Positions 33,069 to 41,221 of a stretch of DNA of 64,000 bases are shown here, one piece after another (within the stretch, counting starts at the first letter, position 1; every line of letters begins with the position of its first letter). Location of the stretch: assembly GCF_014654365.1 (NCBI RefSeq), contig NZ_BNAY01000014.1:62001-126000 (forward strand), written 5' to 3'. Origin of the DNA: Amycolatopsis oliviviridis (GTDB lineage Bacteria > Actinomycetota > Actinomycetes > Mycobacteriales > Pseudonocardiaceae). The notes beneath the pieces are model-generated. The model did not search any database. It was not told the DNA's origin and was given only the letters and a program-made list of their open reading frames with translations. Made by a program: the position numbers and the translations under genes.

Positions 33069-34844
33069 TCAGGCGGGGACCGGTTCCGGGCGGATCGAGC
33101 GCAGATGCCCGGATTCGGCGAGCAGACCATCCAAAGCGGACAGGAACGACGGCAGGTGCGCGGCGAACCGGCGCAGGTCCCGGTCGCCTTCGAGGCCACC
33201 GAACCAGTACAGCCCGGCCGAACCGTCCGCCGACGGGTCGAGCCCCTCGAACGTCCGGAGCCAGTGTTCGGTGTCGCCGAGCACGACGGCGTACGGCAGC
33301 GACCGCGAGAACACCATTTCCCGGTCCGCCAACGGAATCGCGTCGACCTTGACGGTGTGCAGGTATTCGAGCAGCCCGCGCACCTGGCCGACCAGACGCC
33401 TGCCGCGCGAAGTACGCGGCGGCACCCACGAAGCACCCAGCAGCGTGGCGACCCCGGCGAGCGCGACCGCGACGCCGAGCAGCGCGTGCCCGGCGGTGAA
33501 CGTGAGGACCGCGGTGCCCACGAGGCCGAGCACGACCAGGCCGATCCCGGCCAGGGTGAGCTTGCTCCTGCCCTTGTCCGGACGGCGGGAGAACCAGCCC
33601 TTGCCCACCACGTCCGCGTACATCGCCTCACCGGCGACGCGGAGGTCGACGGTGCCGCGGCCGCGGAGTTCCGACAGCAGCACGGAATCGGTGCCCTCGG
33701 GCAGGATCGCGGTGTAGATCTCGCGTTCGAAGGCGACGAGGTGCTCGTCCGGCGCGTTGCGGCGGGCGATCTGCCAGTCGACGGTGCCGACGCCCCGGAC
33801 CTCGGAGATCCACAGGTAGTTGCGGACCGCGAGGTCGACCACCGTGCCGCTGACGTCCACGACGTCGACCGTCCCGTCGACGACCGTGCCGACCTGGCCG
33901 GGCAGGACACCGTCGGGTGAGGCGAAGGAGACCCTGTCGCCTTCGCGCATGAGGACGTCGACCGGCCCGGTGCCCGCGGTGAGCGCGCCCTTGTCACGGC
34001 GTCGCAGGAACAGGACGACCAGCGCGCCGAGGATCAGGAACAGCGCCAGCGCGCCGAAACCGATGCCGACGAGGGTCGTGAGGGCGAACGCGCCGCCGAC
34101 CGAGGCGATCTGCTCGAAGCGCGCGTTCGCGGGCACGGTGCCCGCCGGGAGCTGGACGGCGAGGTCGACCCGCTCGCCCGCCGCGAGTTTGTCCTGCTCG
34201 ATGCGGACGACACCGCTGTGGTCGGTCTCCGCGAGCGAGCACTGCTTGTCCGACCCGAGCGGCCCGGCGAAACAGTCCACTGTGGGCATTTCGCGCGTCG
34301 GCGCGCTGAACGAGGCGGACACCCGGGACAGTTCGCCGTCCCAGCCGCTCGCGACCTGCCAGCGCACCTGCTGCGCGCCGTTGACGTCCGCGACCGCCCC
34401 GTCCACTTTGTACTTGAGGGTGGACGCGCCGCCGTCGAAGGTGGCGACCAGCTGCTCGCCGTTCGACTCGGTCTTGCCCGCGCCCTCGACCGAGACGTCG
34501 CGGACCGCGTAGACGCGATCCTGCTCCTCACCTGCGGGAACCTTCAACGGGATCCGGCGCACCAGGTGCTGTCCACCCGGGACGGTCACCTGCTCGGTGA
34601 TCGACACCGAACCGTCGCGTTCCACCTTCACCGCGACGTTCGCGGCCGCACCGCTCGGTGGCTGGAGCAGCCCGAGCTGGCCGCGCGCGCCGAGCGGCGG
34701 CGGCTTCGGCAGCTGCGGCGCGTTCGTCAGCGAAGGGCCCGCTTCGGGCGCCTCCGGCACATTCGTATCCGACGGCGGGGCCATCAAGGCCGAGCTCGCC
34801 GCGACGGCCACGATCGCCGTCCCCCATTTCGTCAACACAGCCAC
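33069..34844 (-). CDS. DUF2207 membrane protein, first paralogue
   Basis: The 591-aa protein has a signal segment (WGTAIVAVAASSALMA), a P-rich linker, an extracellular DUF2207 domain with VKVERDGSVSITEQVTVPGG, a membrane segment (ALTTLVGIGFGALALFLIL) and a cytoplasmic part with two more helices (LTLAGIGLVVLGLVGTAVL). It shares SFASPDGVLPGQVGTV and VDLAVRNYLW with the next gene, showing tandem duplication. GTG start. It heads a five-gene operon (two DUF2207, two M16, nudC) and is divergent from a zinc metallopeptidase gene. Confidence 0.85.
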   Translation of the reverse strand: MAVLTKWGTAIVAVAASSALMAPPSDTNVPEAPEAGPSLTNAPQLPKPPPLGARGQLGLLQPPSGAAANVAVKVERDGSVSITEQVTVPGGQHLVRRIPLKVPAGEEQDRVYAVRDVSVEGAGKTESNGEQLVATFDGGASTLKYKVDGAVADVNGAQQVRWQVASGWDGELSRVSASFSAPTREMPTVDCFAGPLGSDKQCSLAETDHSGVVRIEQDKLAAGERVDLAVQLPAGTVPANARFEQIASVGGAFALTTLVGIGFGALALFLILGALVVLFLRRRDKGALTAGTGPVDVLMREGDRVSFASPDGVLPGQVGTVVDGTVDVVDVSGTVVDLAVRNYLWISEVRGVGTVDWQIARRNAPDEHLVAFEREIYTAILPEGTDSVLLSELRGRGTVDLRVAGEAMYADVVGKGWFSRRPDKGRSKLTLAGIGLVVLGLVGTAVLTFTAGHALLGVAVALAGVATLLGASWVPPRTSRGRRLVGQVRGLLEYLHTVKVDAIPLADREMVFSRSLPYAVVLGDTEHWLRTFEGLDPSADGSAGLYWFGGLEGDRDLRRFAAHLPSFLSALDGLLAESGHLRSIRPEPVPA

Positions 34845-34938
34845 ACACTCTAGGGCAGCCGATCTATGCTGACCGCCGAAACGCCGAATCCGCTACCTGG
34901 GCGAACGGCGTTGCCGAACCGCATGGGGGATCCACTCG

Positions 34939-36435
34939 ATGAACCACCAGCCGCCCGGCCCGCCTGACCCGCGGCGCCGGCCGACTCCGCCACCTCCGGG
35001 ACAACCGGGGCCGCCGGGGCCGCCTCGGCCGCCTCAGGGTGGCCGTCCACTCCCGCCTCCGGGCGCTCGCCCGCTGCCGCCGCGAGGCGGTCCGCAGGGC
35101 AGGCCGCCGGTGCCGCCGCCGAACCGGCCCGGCCCCGGTGGCCAGACGCCGCCCGGCCGTCCCGGGCAGCCGGGCCCCGGTCACCGGCCGCCGGGTCCCG
35201 GTCGCCCGCCGATCTCGCAGCCGACGCCGATCCCGCCGCCGTTCCGGCCGGGCCCGCCGAGCGGCGGGATGCCGCTGCCCCCGCCGGGCGCGGCTCCCCT
35301 GCCGCCGCCGCAGATCGGCGCACCGGTCCCGTTCCAGCCCGGTGCCGTCGGTCCGCCGCAGCTTCCGTACGGTCCGCGGTTCGCTCAGCCCGCGTTCGCT
35401 CCTTACGGGGGCTATCGCGCGAAGAAGTCGAACGGTGGTGTCATCGCCGCGGTCGCGATCGTGGCCGTGATGGCCGTGCTCGGCGGGCTGCTCATGGTGA
35501 TCACCATCGCGAACGGCGGCTCGAAGCACGTCGCGGACGCCGGGTATTCGAGCTATTCGTCGTACCCGACGACGTCGTCTTCGGACTACACGACCACCAC
35601 GTCCAGCGACACGTCGACGACGACCACCGGCACGTCGCGCGATTCGACCGCCTCGCGGGAGACGTCGGCGGGCTCGACCCGGGAGACCTCGGCCAGCCGC
35701 GCCCCGTCCGGCCCGCAACCACACCACAAGCTGGCGGACAACCCGCTGTGGCTGGACAACAAGGTCGGCCTGCCGAACCAGGCGTGCAACCTCTCGCGCT
35801 GGGCGACCAACCCGGACGCGTCGGCCGCGTTCTTCGAAAGCGCGCGGCCCTGCCTGGACAGTGTCTGGCAACAGGTCATGAGCTACACGAACCTGCCGTT
35901 CCGGGTGCCGACCGTGAAGTACCCGTCCGGCAAGAACTGGTCGAGCCCGTGCGGTGACGCCAGCGGCGGGAACGTGGCGGCGTTCTACTGCTCGCAGAAC
36001 GAGACGCTGTACATGCCGTACGAGGGCCTTCAGCCCAACCAGTACGGCAACCGGCCCGGGGTCTATCTGGCCGTCTTCGCCCACGAGTACGCGCACCACA
36101 TCCAGGCGCTTTCCGGTATTTCGGAGGCCTACTGGGACGCGCGGTACGAAGCGGGCACCGACTCGGCGGCGGGCCTGGAGATGTCGCGGCGCAACGAGCT
36201 TTCGGCGCAGTGCCTGTCCGGGACGTTCCTCGGCTCGACGGTGGGCCGCGGCGGCTCGGTCGACCAGGCGATGTACCGCGACGCCTGGCAGACCCAGGAC
36301 CGCGGCGACCACAACGGCGGCCCGCGCGACCACGGCTCAGACGCGCACGCGGTCTCGTGGTGGCAGCACGGCGCGCAGAAGAACCGGATGTTCGAGTGCA
36401 ACACGTGGGCGGCGAAGTCCTCCGACGTGTCCTGA
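34939..36435 (+). CDS. membrane-anchored neutral zinc metallopeptidase (YpfJ/Zn_peptidase family), copy 1
   Basis: The 498-aa protein has a proline-rich cytoplasmic N-terminus (residues 1-155), one membrane helix (GVIAAVAIVAVMAVLGGLLM), a Ser/Thr-rich linker and an extracellular peptidase domain. The zinc site is HEYAHH (HEXXH); GLEMSRRNELSAQCLSG is the downstream family motif, with E as probable third ligand. Cysteine pairs suggest disulfides. A paralogue lies at 46591. The target is unknown; the long disordered linker would let the enzyme reach into the cell wall. Confidence 0.9.
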   Translation: MNHQPPGPPDPRRRPTPPPPGQPGPPGPPRPPQGGRPLPPPGARPLPPRGGPQGRPPVPPPNRPGPGGQTPPGRPGQPGPGHRPPGPGRPPISQPTPIPPPFRPGPPSGGMPLPPPGAAPLPPPQIGAPVPFQPGAVGPPQLPYGPRFAQPAFAPYGGYRAKKSNGGVIAAVAIVAVMAVLGGLLMVITIANGGSKHVADAGYSSYSSYPTTSSSDYTTTTSSDTSTTTTGTSRDSTASRETSAGSTRETSASRAPSGPQPHHKLADNPLWLDNKVGLPNQACNLSRWATNPDASAAFFESARPCLDSVWQQVMSYTNLPFRVPTVKYPSGKNWSSPCGDASGGNVAAFYCSQNETLYMPYEGLQPNQYGNRPGVYLAVFAHEYAHHIQALSGISEAYWDARYEAGTDSAAGLEMSRRNELSAQCLSGTFLGSTVGRGGSVDQAMYRDAWQTQDRGDHNGGPRDHGSDAHAVSWWQHGAQKNRMFECNTWAAKSSDVS

Positions 36436-36453
36436 CGCGCTCCGGTACCCATT

Positions 36454-36508
36454 GCGCGTGAAGGCCCCCTTCCCTCGGCTGAGCCGAGGGAAGGGGGCCT
36501 TCACGCGC
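36454..36508. terminator. family B hairpin between convergent genes
   Basis: Arms GCGCGTGAAGGCCCCCTTCC and GGAAGGGGGCCTTCACGCGC continue inward to CTCGG/CCGAG with a five-base loop, a 25-bp stem. It lies between the metallopeptidase and RDD genes, 18 bp after one stop and 10 bp before the other. Confidence 0.85.
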
Positions 36509-36518
36509 ATTCGCAGGG

Positions 36519-37496
36519 TCAGCTTGGTGGGGTGAAGGGGTTTTCCGGTTCCGGAGGGGTGACCGGTTCCGGTGGGGTGACCGGTTCCGGAGGGGTGACC
36601 GGTGCGGGAGCGGCAGCCTGCGGAGGAGCGGCAGCCTGCGGATACGGCTGAGCTTGCGGCAAGTACTGCGCAGGCTGTGTGTACTGCGCGGGAGGCGCGT
36701 ACTGCGCGACCGGGGCAGGCTGTCCGTACTGGACGGCAGGCTGCAACTTCGCCTGGTCCCGTTGCCGTCGCTCCGCCAGCACGGCCGACAGGTACGCCCA
36801 CGACGGAACCCCCGGCGGCACCGGCGCCCCGATCATCTCGGCGACCTGCTGCGCGAGCCCGTATCCGAGCGCCTCGGCCGCTTCGGGCCGAAGCTCGCTC
36901 GTGCGGCTCAGATACTGGCGGACGGCCAGCGCGAGGTCGTTCGGCAGCCGGGTCAGATCCAGCTGCGAAGCCCAGTACGCCAGCTGCGGCGGCATCCCGA
37001 CGTACGGCGTCCTGGATGCGGGCATGCGTTCCCGGATCACCAGGGTGCCGGCGAGGTAGTCGCCGACGCGGCGGCCGTCGGGCGACAGCAGCGACGTGAC
37101 CACCGCCACCACACCGAGCAGGCCCAGCGCCCAGAAGTCGACGAAGAACCCGGCGAGCCCGCGGACCAGCGCGTGCCGGAACCGGACCGGGCCGCCGTCG
37201 GTGCGGACCACCCGCAGGCCGAGCGCCATCTTCCCGAGGCTGCGCCCGCGGCTCAGTGTCTCGAAGATCACCGGGTAGCCGACCATGATCAGCACGAGGG
37301 TCACCAGGAACAGGGTCAGCGCCAGCGCCTCGTCACCGAACACGGCGACCTGGCTCAGGACCAGCACCGCGATGAACAGCACGATCAGCTGAAGGGCGAC
37401 GTCGATCATCATGGCGAGCCCGCGGCTGGCCAGCTTCGCCGCGCGCACGTCCAGGACGACGGCCTCGCCGGTGACGAGATCGGACTCTTGTTCCAC
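36519..37496 (-). CDS. RDD family membrane protein
   Basis: The 325-aa protein has the RDD domain in its first half: KLASRGLAMMIDVALQLIVL (Arg and Asp of the family name), GRSLGKMALGLRVVRTDGG, then RGLAGFFVDFWALGLLGVV. The second half is cytoplasmic and ends in a P/Q/A-rich tail with three VTPPEP repeats. The GTG at 37496 stands six bases after a TACGCT -10 element, so the mRNA is probably leaderless. It is divergent from a SpoIIM gene, as Rv3695/Rv3694c are arranged beside moxR2 in mycobacteria. Confidence 0.85.
   Translation of the reverse strand: MEQESDLVTGEAVVLDVRAAKLASRGLAMMIDVALQLIVLFIAVLVLSQVAVFGDEALALTLFLVTLVLIMVGYPVIFETLSRGRSLGKMALGLRVVRTDGGPVRFRHALVRGLAGFFVDFWALGLLGVVAVVTSLLSPDGRRVGDYLAGTLVIRERMPASRTPYVGMPPQLAYWASQLDLTRLPNDLALAVRQYLSRTSELRPEAAEALGYGLAQQVAEMIGAPVPPGVPSWAYLSAVLAERRQRDQAKLQPAVQYGQPAPVAQYAPPAQYTQPAQYLPQAQPYPQAAAPPQAAAPAPVTPPEPVTPPEPVTPPEPENPFTPPS
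36547..36600 (-). repeat. three 18-bp tandem repeats in the RDD gene
   Basis: The unit GGTTCCGGAGGGGTGACC occurs three times in a row (36547, 36565, 36583), the middle one with one change. It encodes (on the minus strand) VTPPEP copies near the C-terminus. Repeat number is likely to vary between strains. Confidence 0.85.
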
Positions 37497-37502
37497 GCGG
37501 CA

Positions 37503-37532
37503 AGCGTAGTGACGAATAGGCTGGGCGACCAA
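37503..37532 (-). promoter_or_regulatory. leaderless promoter of the RDD gene
   Basis: On the minus strand TTGGTC (37532-37527), an 18-base spacer and TACGCT (37508-37503, a TANNNT -10) precede the GTG at 37496 by six bases. No ribosome site is present, in keeping with a leaderless message. Confidence 0.45.
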
Positions 37533-37557
37533 AGACGATCCCCGGGAGGGCTCCGAG

Positions 37558-38565
37558 TTGGACGTGGACGTGTTCGTCGCCGCGCACCAGGCCGAATGGA
37601 ACCGGCTGCGTGAGCTCGTCGGCCGCGCCGGGAAGCTCAGCGGACCGGACGCCGACGAGCTGGTGACGCTGTACCAGCGCGTCGCGACGCATCTTTCGAT
37701 CATCCGCTCGGTCGCACCCGATCCCGTGCTCGTCGCCCACCTGTCCGGGCTGGTCGCGAAGGCCCGCTCGGCCGTCACCGGTTCGCACAGCCCCGCCTGG
37801 CGCGAGGTCGGGCTGTTCTTCACCCAGCGGTTCCCCGCGGCGCTGTACCTGAGCAGACGCTGGTGGCTGGCGTCGGCGGCGGTGTCGATCGCGGTGATGG
37901 CGATCGCGGCGGTGTGGATCGCCGGTGACCCGCAGGTGCTGGCGTCGCTGGCCTCGCCCGAGGAGTTCAAGGACCTGACAGCGCCCGGCGGGAAGTACGA
38001 GACGTACTACTCGTCCGACCCCGCGGGCTCGTTCGCCGCGCGCGTCTGGACCAACAACGCGTGGGTGGCCGCGACCTGCCTGTTCCTCGGCGTGGTGCTG
38101 GGCCTCCCGGTGATCTACGCGCTCTGGGCGAACTCGCTGAACCTCGCGATCGGCGCGGCGCTGATGTCGTCGGCCGGGCGGCTCGACGTGTTCTTCGGCC
38201 TGATCCTGCCGCACGGTCTGCTGGAGCTGACGGCGGTGTTCGTCGCGGCCGGGACGGGGCTGAAGCTCGGCTGGACGGTCATCGACCCGGGACGCCGTTC
38301 CCGGACGAAGGCGCTCGGCGAGCAGGGGCGCTCGGTCGTGGTGATGGCGCTGGGGCTGACCGTGGTGCTGCTGATCTCCGGCGTGATCGAGGGTTTCGTG
38401 ACGCCGTCAGGCCTGCCGACCTGGGCCCGCATCGGAATCGGAGTAATCGCCGAGGTCGCGTTTCTACTCTACGTGTTCATTGTCGGGCGCCGGGCCGCGA
38501 AAGCGGGCGAAGTGGGTGATGTCGACTGGCGATACGCTGGAGATTCTCGACCGGAAGCGGGCTGA
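37558..38565 (+). CDS. SpoIIM-like (DUF95) membrane protein
   Basis: The 335-aa protein has about six membrane helices and the DUF95/SpoIIM segments WTNNAWVAATCLFLGVVLG and LILPHGLLELTAVFVAAG. The start is TTG 37558, with GGGAGG seven bases before it; the first residues DVDVFVAAHQAEW match the family N-terminus. Family members lie with RDD and MoxR/DUF58 genes in actinobacteria; an envelope or division-related role is inferred, since this host need not form endospores. Confidence 0.88.
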   Translation: MDVDVFVAAHQAEWNRLRELVGRAGKLSGPDADELVTLYQRVATHLSIIRSVAPDPVLVAHLSGLVAKARSAVTGSHSPAWREVGLFFTQRFPAALYLSRRWWLASAAVSIAVMAIAAVWIAGDPQVLASLASPEEFKDLTAPGGKYETYYSSDPAGSFAARVWTNNAWVAATCLFLGVVLGLPVIYALWANSLNLAIGAALMSSAGRLDVFFGLILPHGLLELTAVFVAAGTGLKLGWTVIDPGRRSRTKALGEQGRSVVVMALGLTVVLLISGVIEGFVTPSGLPTWARIGIGVIAEVAFLLYVFIVGRRAAKAGEVGDVDWRYAGDSRPEAG

Positions 38566-38582
38566 CCTGGTTAGCTCCTCCC

Positions 38583-39656
38583 ATGGGGAGAAAACGTTTA
38601 CGCGTATTCGCGATAGTCGTCGTGTCCGTACTCGCCTCGACACTTCTCGTCGGCGCCTCGCAGGCCAAAACCGCCTCCGCGCCTTCGGGCAAACAGAACT
38701 GGGTGGTGAGCGTCGGCGGATTCCGCACCGACGCCGACCGCAACTACGTCCGGCTCGGTTATCTCGTGTTCGATCCGGCGGGCAACACCGTCACGCACAA
38801 TTTCTGGACCTGGAACCAGGCCGACTTCCCCGCTCCGGTCAACAGCGGTGACGTCTACTACTGCGGCGACTGGGCGCCGGGGTCCAATCCCCGCAACAAC
38901 TGTCCGATCAAGACCGCGCCGGGCTTCACCGGCGAGCCGAACGGTCACTTCACCGGCACCTACTCCCAGAATTCCGGGCAGGTGGCCATCACCTGGACCA
39001 GCAGCACCGTCGACGGCACGACCACGCCGGTGAACCTCACCGAGACGTGGGCGGTTTCGGAGACGCGACCGGGCCTCGGCCGCATGTCGCTGGTCGGCGA
39101 CAACTACTCGATCAGCAGCGGCATCGCCTACGGCAGCAACGCCTCCCTCGCGCAGACCAGCAAGGCCCCGATGAGCTCGGTCCGCGCGACCCAGCGGTCG
39201 TACCTGCTCGAAGGGCAGGGCGTGAACCGACGCGCGATCACCAACTGGACCAGGGGAAGCAGCGGCGCCCTCGGCGTCGGCCCGGGATGGAACAACTGCG
39301 ACGACGGCTCGTGTCTCGGGTTCGTGCAGTACGACTCCGGCTGCGACCCGTCGTCCTGCTGCCCCGCCGGTCCCGGGCACGCGGCGTGCGCGCAGAAGAT
39401 CATCGACACCGGGGACAGGCGGTTCTACTACCTGAGCGACGCCTTCGGCGGACGGCGCAACAGCTACGAGTTCTGGTGCGAATGCCTGTCCTACAACGGT
39501 TGTTACCTCGGCAACAGCCACGTCCGCCCGCTGCTTCAGGTGATCGACGACGCGGGCGCGTTCCAGGGCTGGGTCGGCGCCGAGGTCAGCCCCGACCGGA
39601 GCGGCTCGCGGGACCCGTCGGGCGAGTACTACTCCAGCTTCGCGCTGGTGGCCTAG
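38583..39656 (+). CDS. secreted cysteine-rich protein of unknown function
   Basis: The 357-aa precursor has a signal peptide (RVFAIVVVSVLASTLLVGAS, cut near AKT). The mature part has 11 cysteines, most in the C-terminal half (NNCDDGSC, SGCDPSSCCPAG, FWCECLSYNGC). The first half is beta-rich (VVSVGGFRTDADRNYVRLGY). I recognise no enzyme motif or known family. It follows the SpoIIM gene by 17 bp but its ribosome site is poor, so co-transcription is unclear. Confidence 0.75.
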   Translation: MGRKRLRVFAIVVVSVLASTLLVGASQAKTASAPSGKQNWVVSVGGFRTDADRNYVRLGYLVFDPAGNTVTHNFWTWNQADFPAPVNSGDVYYCGDWAPGSNPRNNCPIKTAPGFTGEPNGHFTGTYSQNSGQVAITWTSSTVDGTTTPVNLTETWAVSETRPGLGRMSLVGDNYSISSGIAYGSNASLAQTSKAPMSSVRATQRSYLLEGQGVNRRAITNWTRGSSGALGVGPGWNNCDDGSCLGFVQYDSGCDPSSCCPAGPGHAACAQKIIDTGDRRFYYLSDAFGGRRNSYEFWCECLSYNGCYLGNSHVRPLLQVIDDAGAFQGWVGAEVSPDRSGSRDPSGEYYSSFALVA

Positions 39657-39703
39657 GGCTGAAGGGGAGGGCGCCGAGTCCGCGTGGGCCACGTGGCAAG
39701 CCC

Positions 39704-39750
39704 GTGAAGGCCCCCTTCCCTCGGCTCAGCCGAGGAAACTCGCCCTTCAC
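39704..39750. repeat. family B palindrome, degenerate copy
   Basis: The left arm GTGAAGGCCCCCTTCCCTCG is intact, but the right reads CCGAGGAAACTCGCCCTTCAC, so the stem is broken in its middle. It opens a 415-bp gap (39657-40071) that has no gene and holds three separate palindromes: this one, the D+C composite and another family B copy. Confidence 0.7.
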
Positions 39751-39792
39751 ACCCTCGCCTCGTAGACGAGCGCGAGGTGTCACTGAGGGTGA

Positions 39793-39908
39793 GGGGTGTG
39801 TGGAAACAGGGACGTTCAACGTCCCTATTTCCACACACCCCTACACGACTGGACCGGCCACGCGGGACTGTGTGGATTTCGGTGCATCCAACGCACCAAA
39901 ATCCACAC
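39793..39908 (-). repeat. 116-bp composite D+C palindrome, copy 2
   Basis: C (39793-39841, arms GGGGTGTGTGGAAACAGGGA and complement with one mismatch) precedes D (39870-39908), joined by a 28-base spacer. Order is the reverse of the copy at 15043, so the composite is inverted as a block. Total length is the same to the base. The left arm of D here has three mismatches to its right arm. Confidence 0.85.
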
Positions 39909-39922
39909 AGTCAGTCCCCTGA

Positions 39923-39969
39923 GTGAAGGTCGAGTTTCCTCGGCTGAGCCGGGGGAAGGAGGCCTTCAC
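39923..39969. repeat. family B palindrome, degenerate copy
   Basis: The right arm GGGGGAAGGAGGCCTTCAC and left GTGAAGGTCGAGTTTCCTCG still pair in the inner CTCGGCTGAGCC stem and the outer GTGAAGG/CCTTCAC. It sits 103 bp before the stop of the gene at 40072. Nothing else is visible up to that gene. Confidence 0.65.
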
Positions 39970-40071
39970 GGACTTGACCTTCGATCAGCCGTGGCCAGAT
40001 CCAGCAGGTGCCAAAGACAACCTTGGCCCTAACCCGAATCGCCACTCACGACCCACTCGGCCACAGCCCCT

Positions 40072-40854
40072 TCAGCAGGTGCAGCTGCCCTCGAAGGTGA
40101 TGCTGTTCCCGTCCTCCAGGCCCGCGCTCCCGGTGAACCGGATCTCGAATTCGCCGGGTTCGGTCAGGACGATCTTCGGGCTGGTCGCCGAACCGTCGGC
40201 GCCGGTCTTGGCCGTCGCCGTCTCTGCGCCGCCTTCGAAGACCAGCACGTTCTTCGGCCGCGCCGCGCGCACGAAGAAGTTCACCGGCACGTCGGCCGCG
40301 GGCTGGCCGTTCTCCCCGATCACGCGCACCACGAACGGCTGCCCCGGCGTCTTCGACGACAGCCGCTGCCCGTTGCCGGACAGGATCGCGAGCGTCCGCA
40401 CCCCGGCCGCCCAGGTGTTGGACAGCCCGGGCAGCGAGCAGACCTCCTGATACAGCCGCGCCCCGGTGGCCGGCGCCTCCGCGGTGAGGCAGCGAGCGGT
40501 CGCGACGTTCGCCAGCAGCACCAGCCCGGGCAGCCCGGCGTTGCGGCGCCACTGCTGGTAGCGGTCCTTGCCGTCGCACGCCACGAGTTTGACGCCGATC
40601 CCGTCCACCGGGCTGATCGCCGCCAGGCACTGTCCACTCGGGACGTGTTTGTACGAGAGCGCCGCCTTGTCGTACACCCACCGCGCGCCGGCGTCCTTCG
40701 CGTCGGCGAGGACGGGTTTGCCGTCGGCCGCGGCCAAGGAGATGTTCCCGCCGCCGTCGGCGAGGTAGACCGGGGTCCCGGCGGGTTGTGCGGAGGCGGG
40801 TGACGCGAGCAGCGTCATCGGGAGCATCGCGAAGAACAGCACGACCTTGCGCAA
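40072..40854 (-). CDS. secreted protein with beta-trefoil-like and Ig-like domains
   Basis: The 260-aa precursor has a signal peptide (VVLFFAMLPMTLLASPASA). Residues 25-145 look like a ricin-type trefoil (GQCLAAI, KDRYQQWRR, ATARCLTAEA; QXW-like). Residues 160-260 look like a bacterial Ig-like domain (FVVRVIGENGQPAADVPVNF), ending in CTC. The Ig-like part resembles invasin/Big_1 modules. The likely role is carbohydrate or surface binding. TTG start at 40854. No catalytic motif. Confidence 0.7.
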   Translation of the reverse strand: MRKVVLFFAMLPMTLLASPASAQPAGTPVYLADGGGNISLAAADGKPVLADAKDAGARWVYDKAALSYKHVPSGQCLAAISPVDGIGVKLVACDGKDRYQQWRRNAGLPGLVLLANVATARCLTAEAPATGARLYQEVCSLPGLSNTWAAGVRTLAILSGNGQRLSSKTPGQPFVVRVIGENGQPAADVPVNFFVRAARPKNVLVFEGGAETATAKTGADGSATSPKIVLTEPGEFEIRFTGSAGLEDGNSITFEGSCTC

Positions 40855-40940
40855 GCCGGACCCCTATCGTGTCGGTCTGGATCTCCTTCCGAGCTAACCG
40901 CCCGCGACATCCGCCGCCAACCGGCACCACACGATCGGGT

Positions 40941-41165
40941 TCAGCCGAACCGCACGTGGGTCTGCCACAGCTTGAACAGCTCAAGATCACCGACGACGTC
41001 TTCGGCGTCCTTGCGCTGGTAGAGCGCCAGGAGCAGTTCCGTCAGCGAACCACGGATTGTCACTGCGGCCCCGCGCCGATCCCGTTCCCGGCGGACCTGA
41101 TCGTCGGGCACCGGCTCCGTCGCCCGGGTCCGGACGATCTCCGCGCAGTGCCGGTCGAAATCCAT
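40941..41165 (-). CDS. small conserved hypothetical protein
   Basis: The 74-aa protein starts at ATG 41165 behind a strong AGGAGG. It reads MDFDRHCAEIVRTR..., then a helical second half (TELLLALYQRKDAEDVVGDL). No signal or membrane segment. It follows DUF58 by 56 bp in the same direction and may be the last gene of that operon. The fold and role are unknown. Confidence 0.7.
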   Translation of the reverse strand: MDFDRHCAEIVRTRATEPVPDDQVRRERDRRGAAVTIRGSLTELLLALYQRKDAEDVVGDLELFKLWQTHVRFG

Positions 41166-41221
41166 CGTGCCTCCTGATGTCCGGTTCACCAGGGGGCGGA
41201 GCCGATCGACGGCTCTCGACG

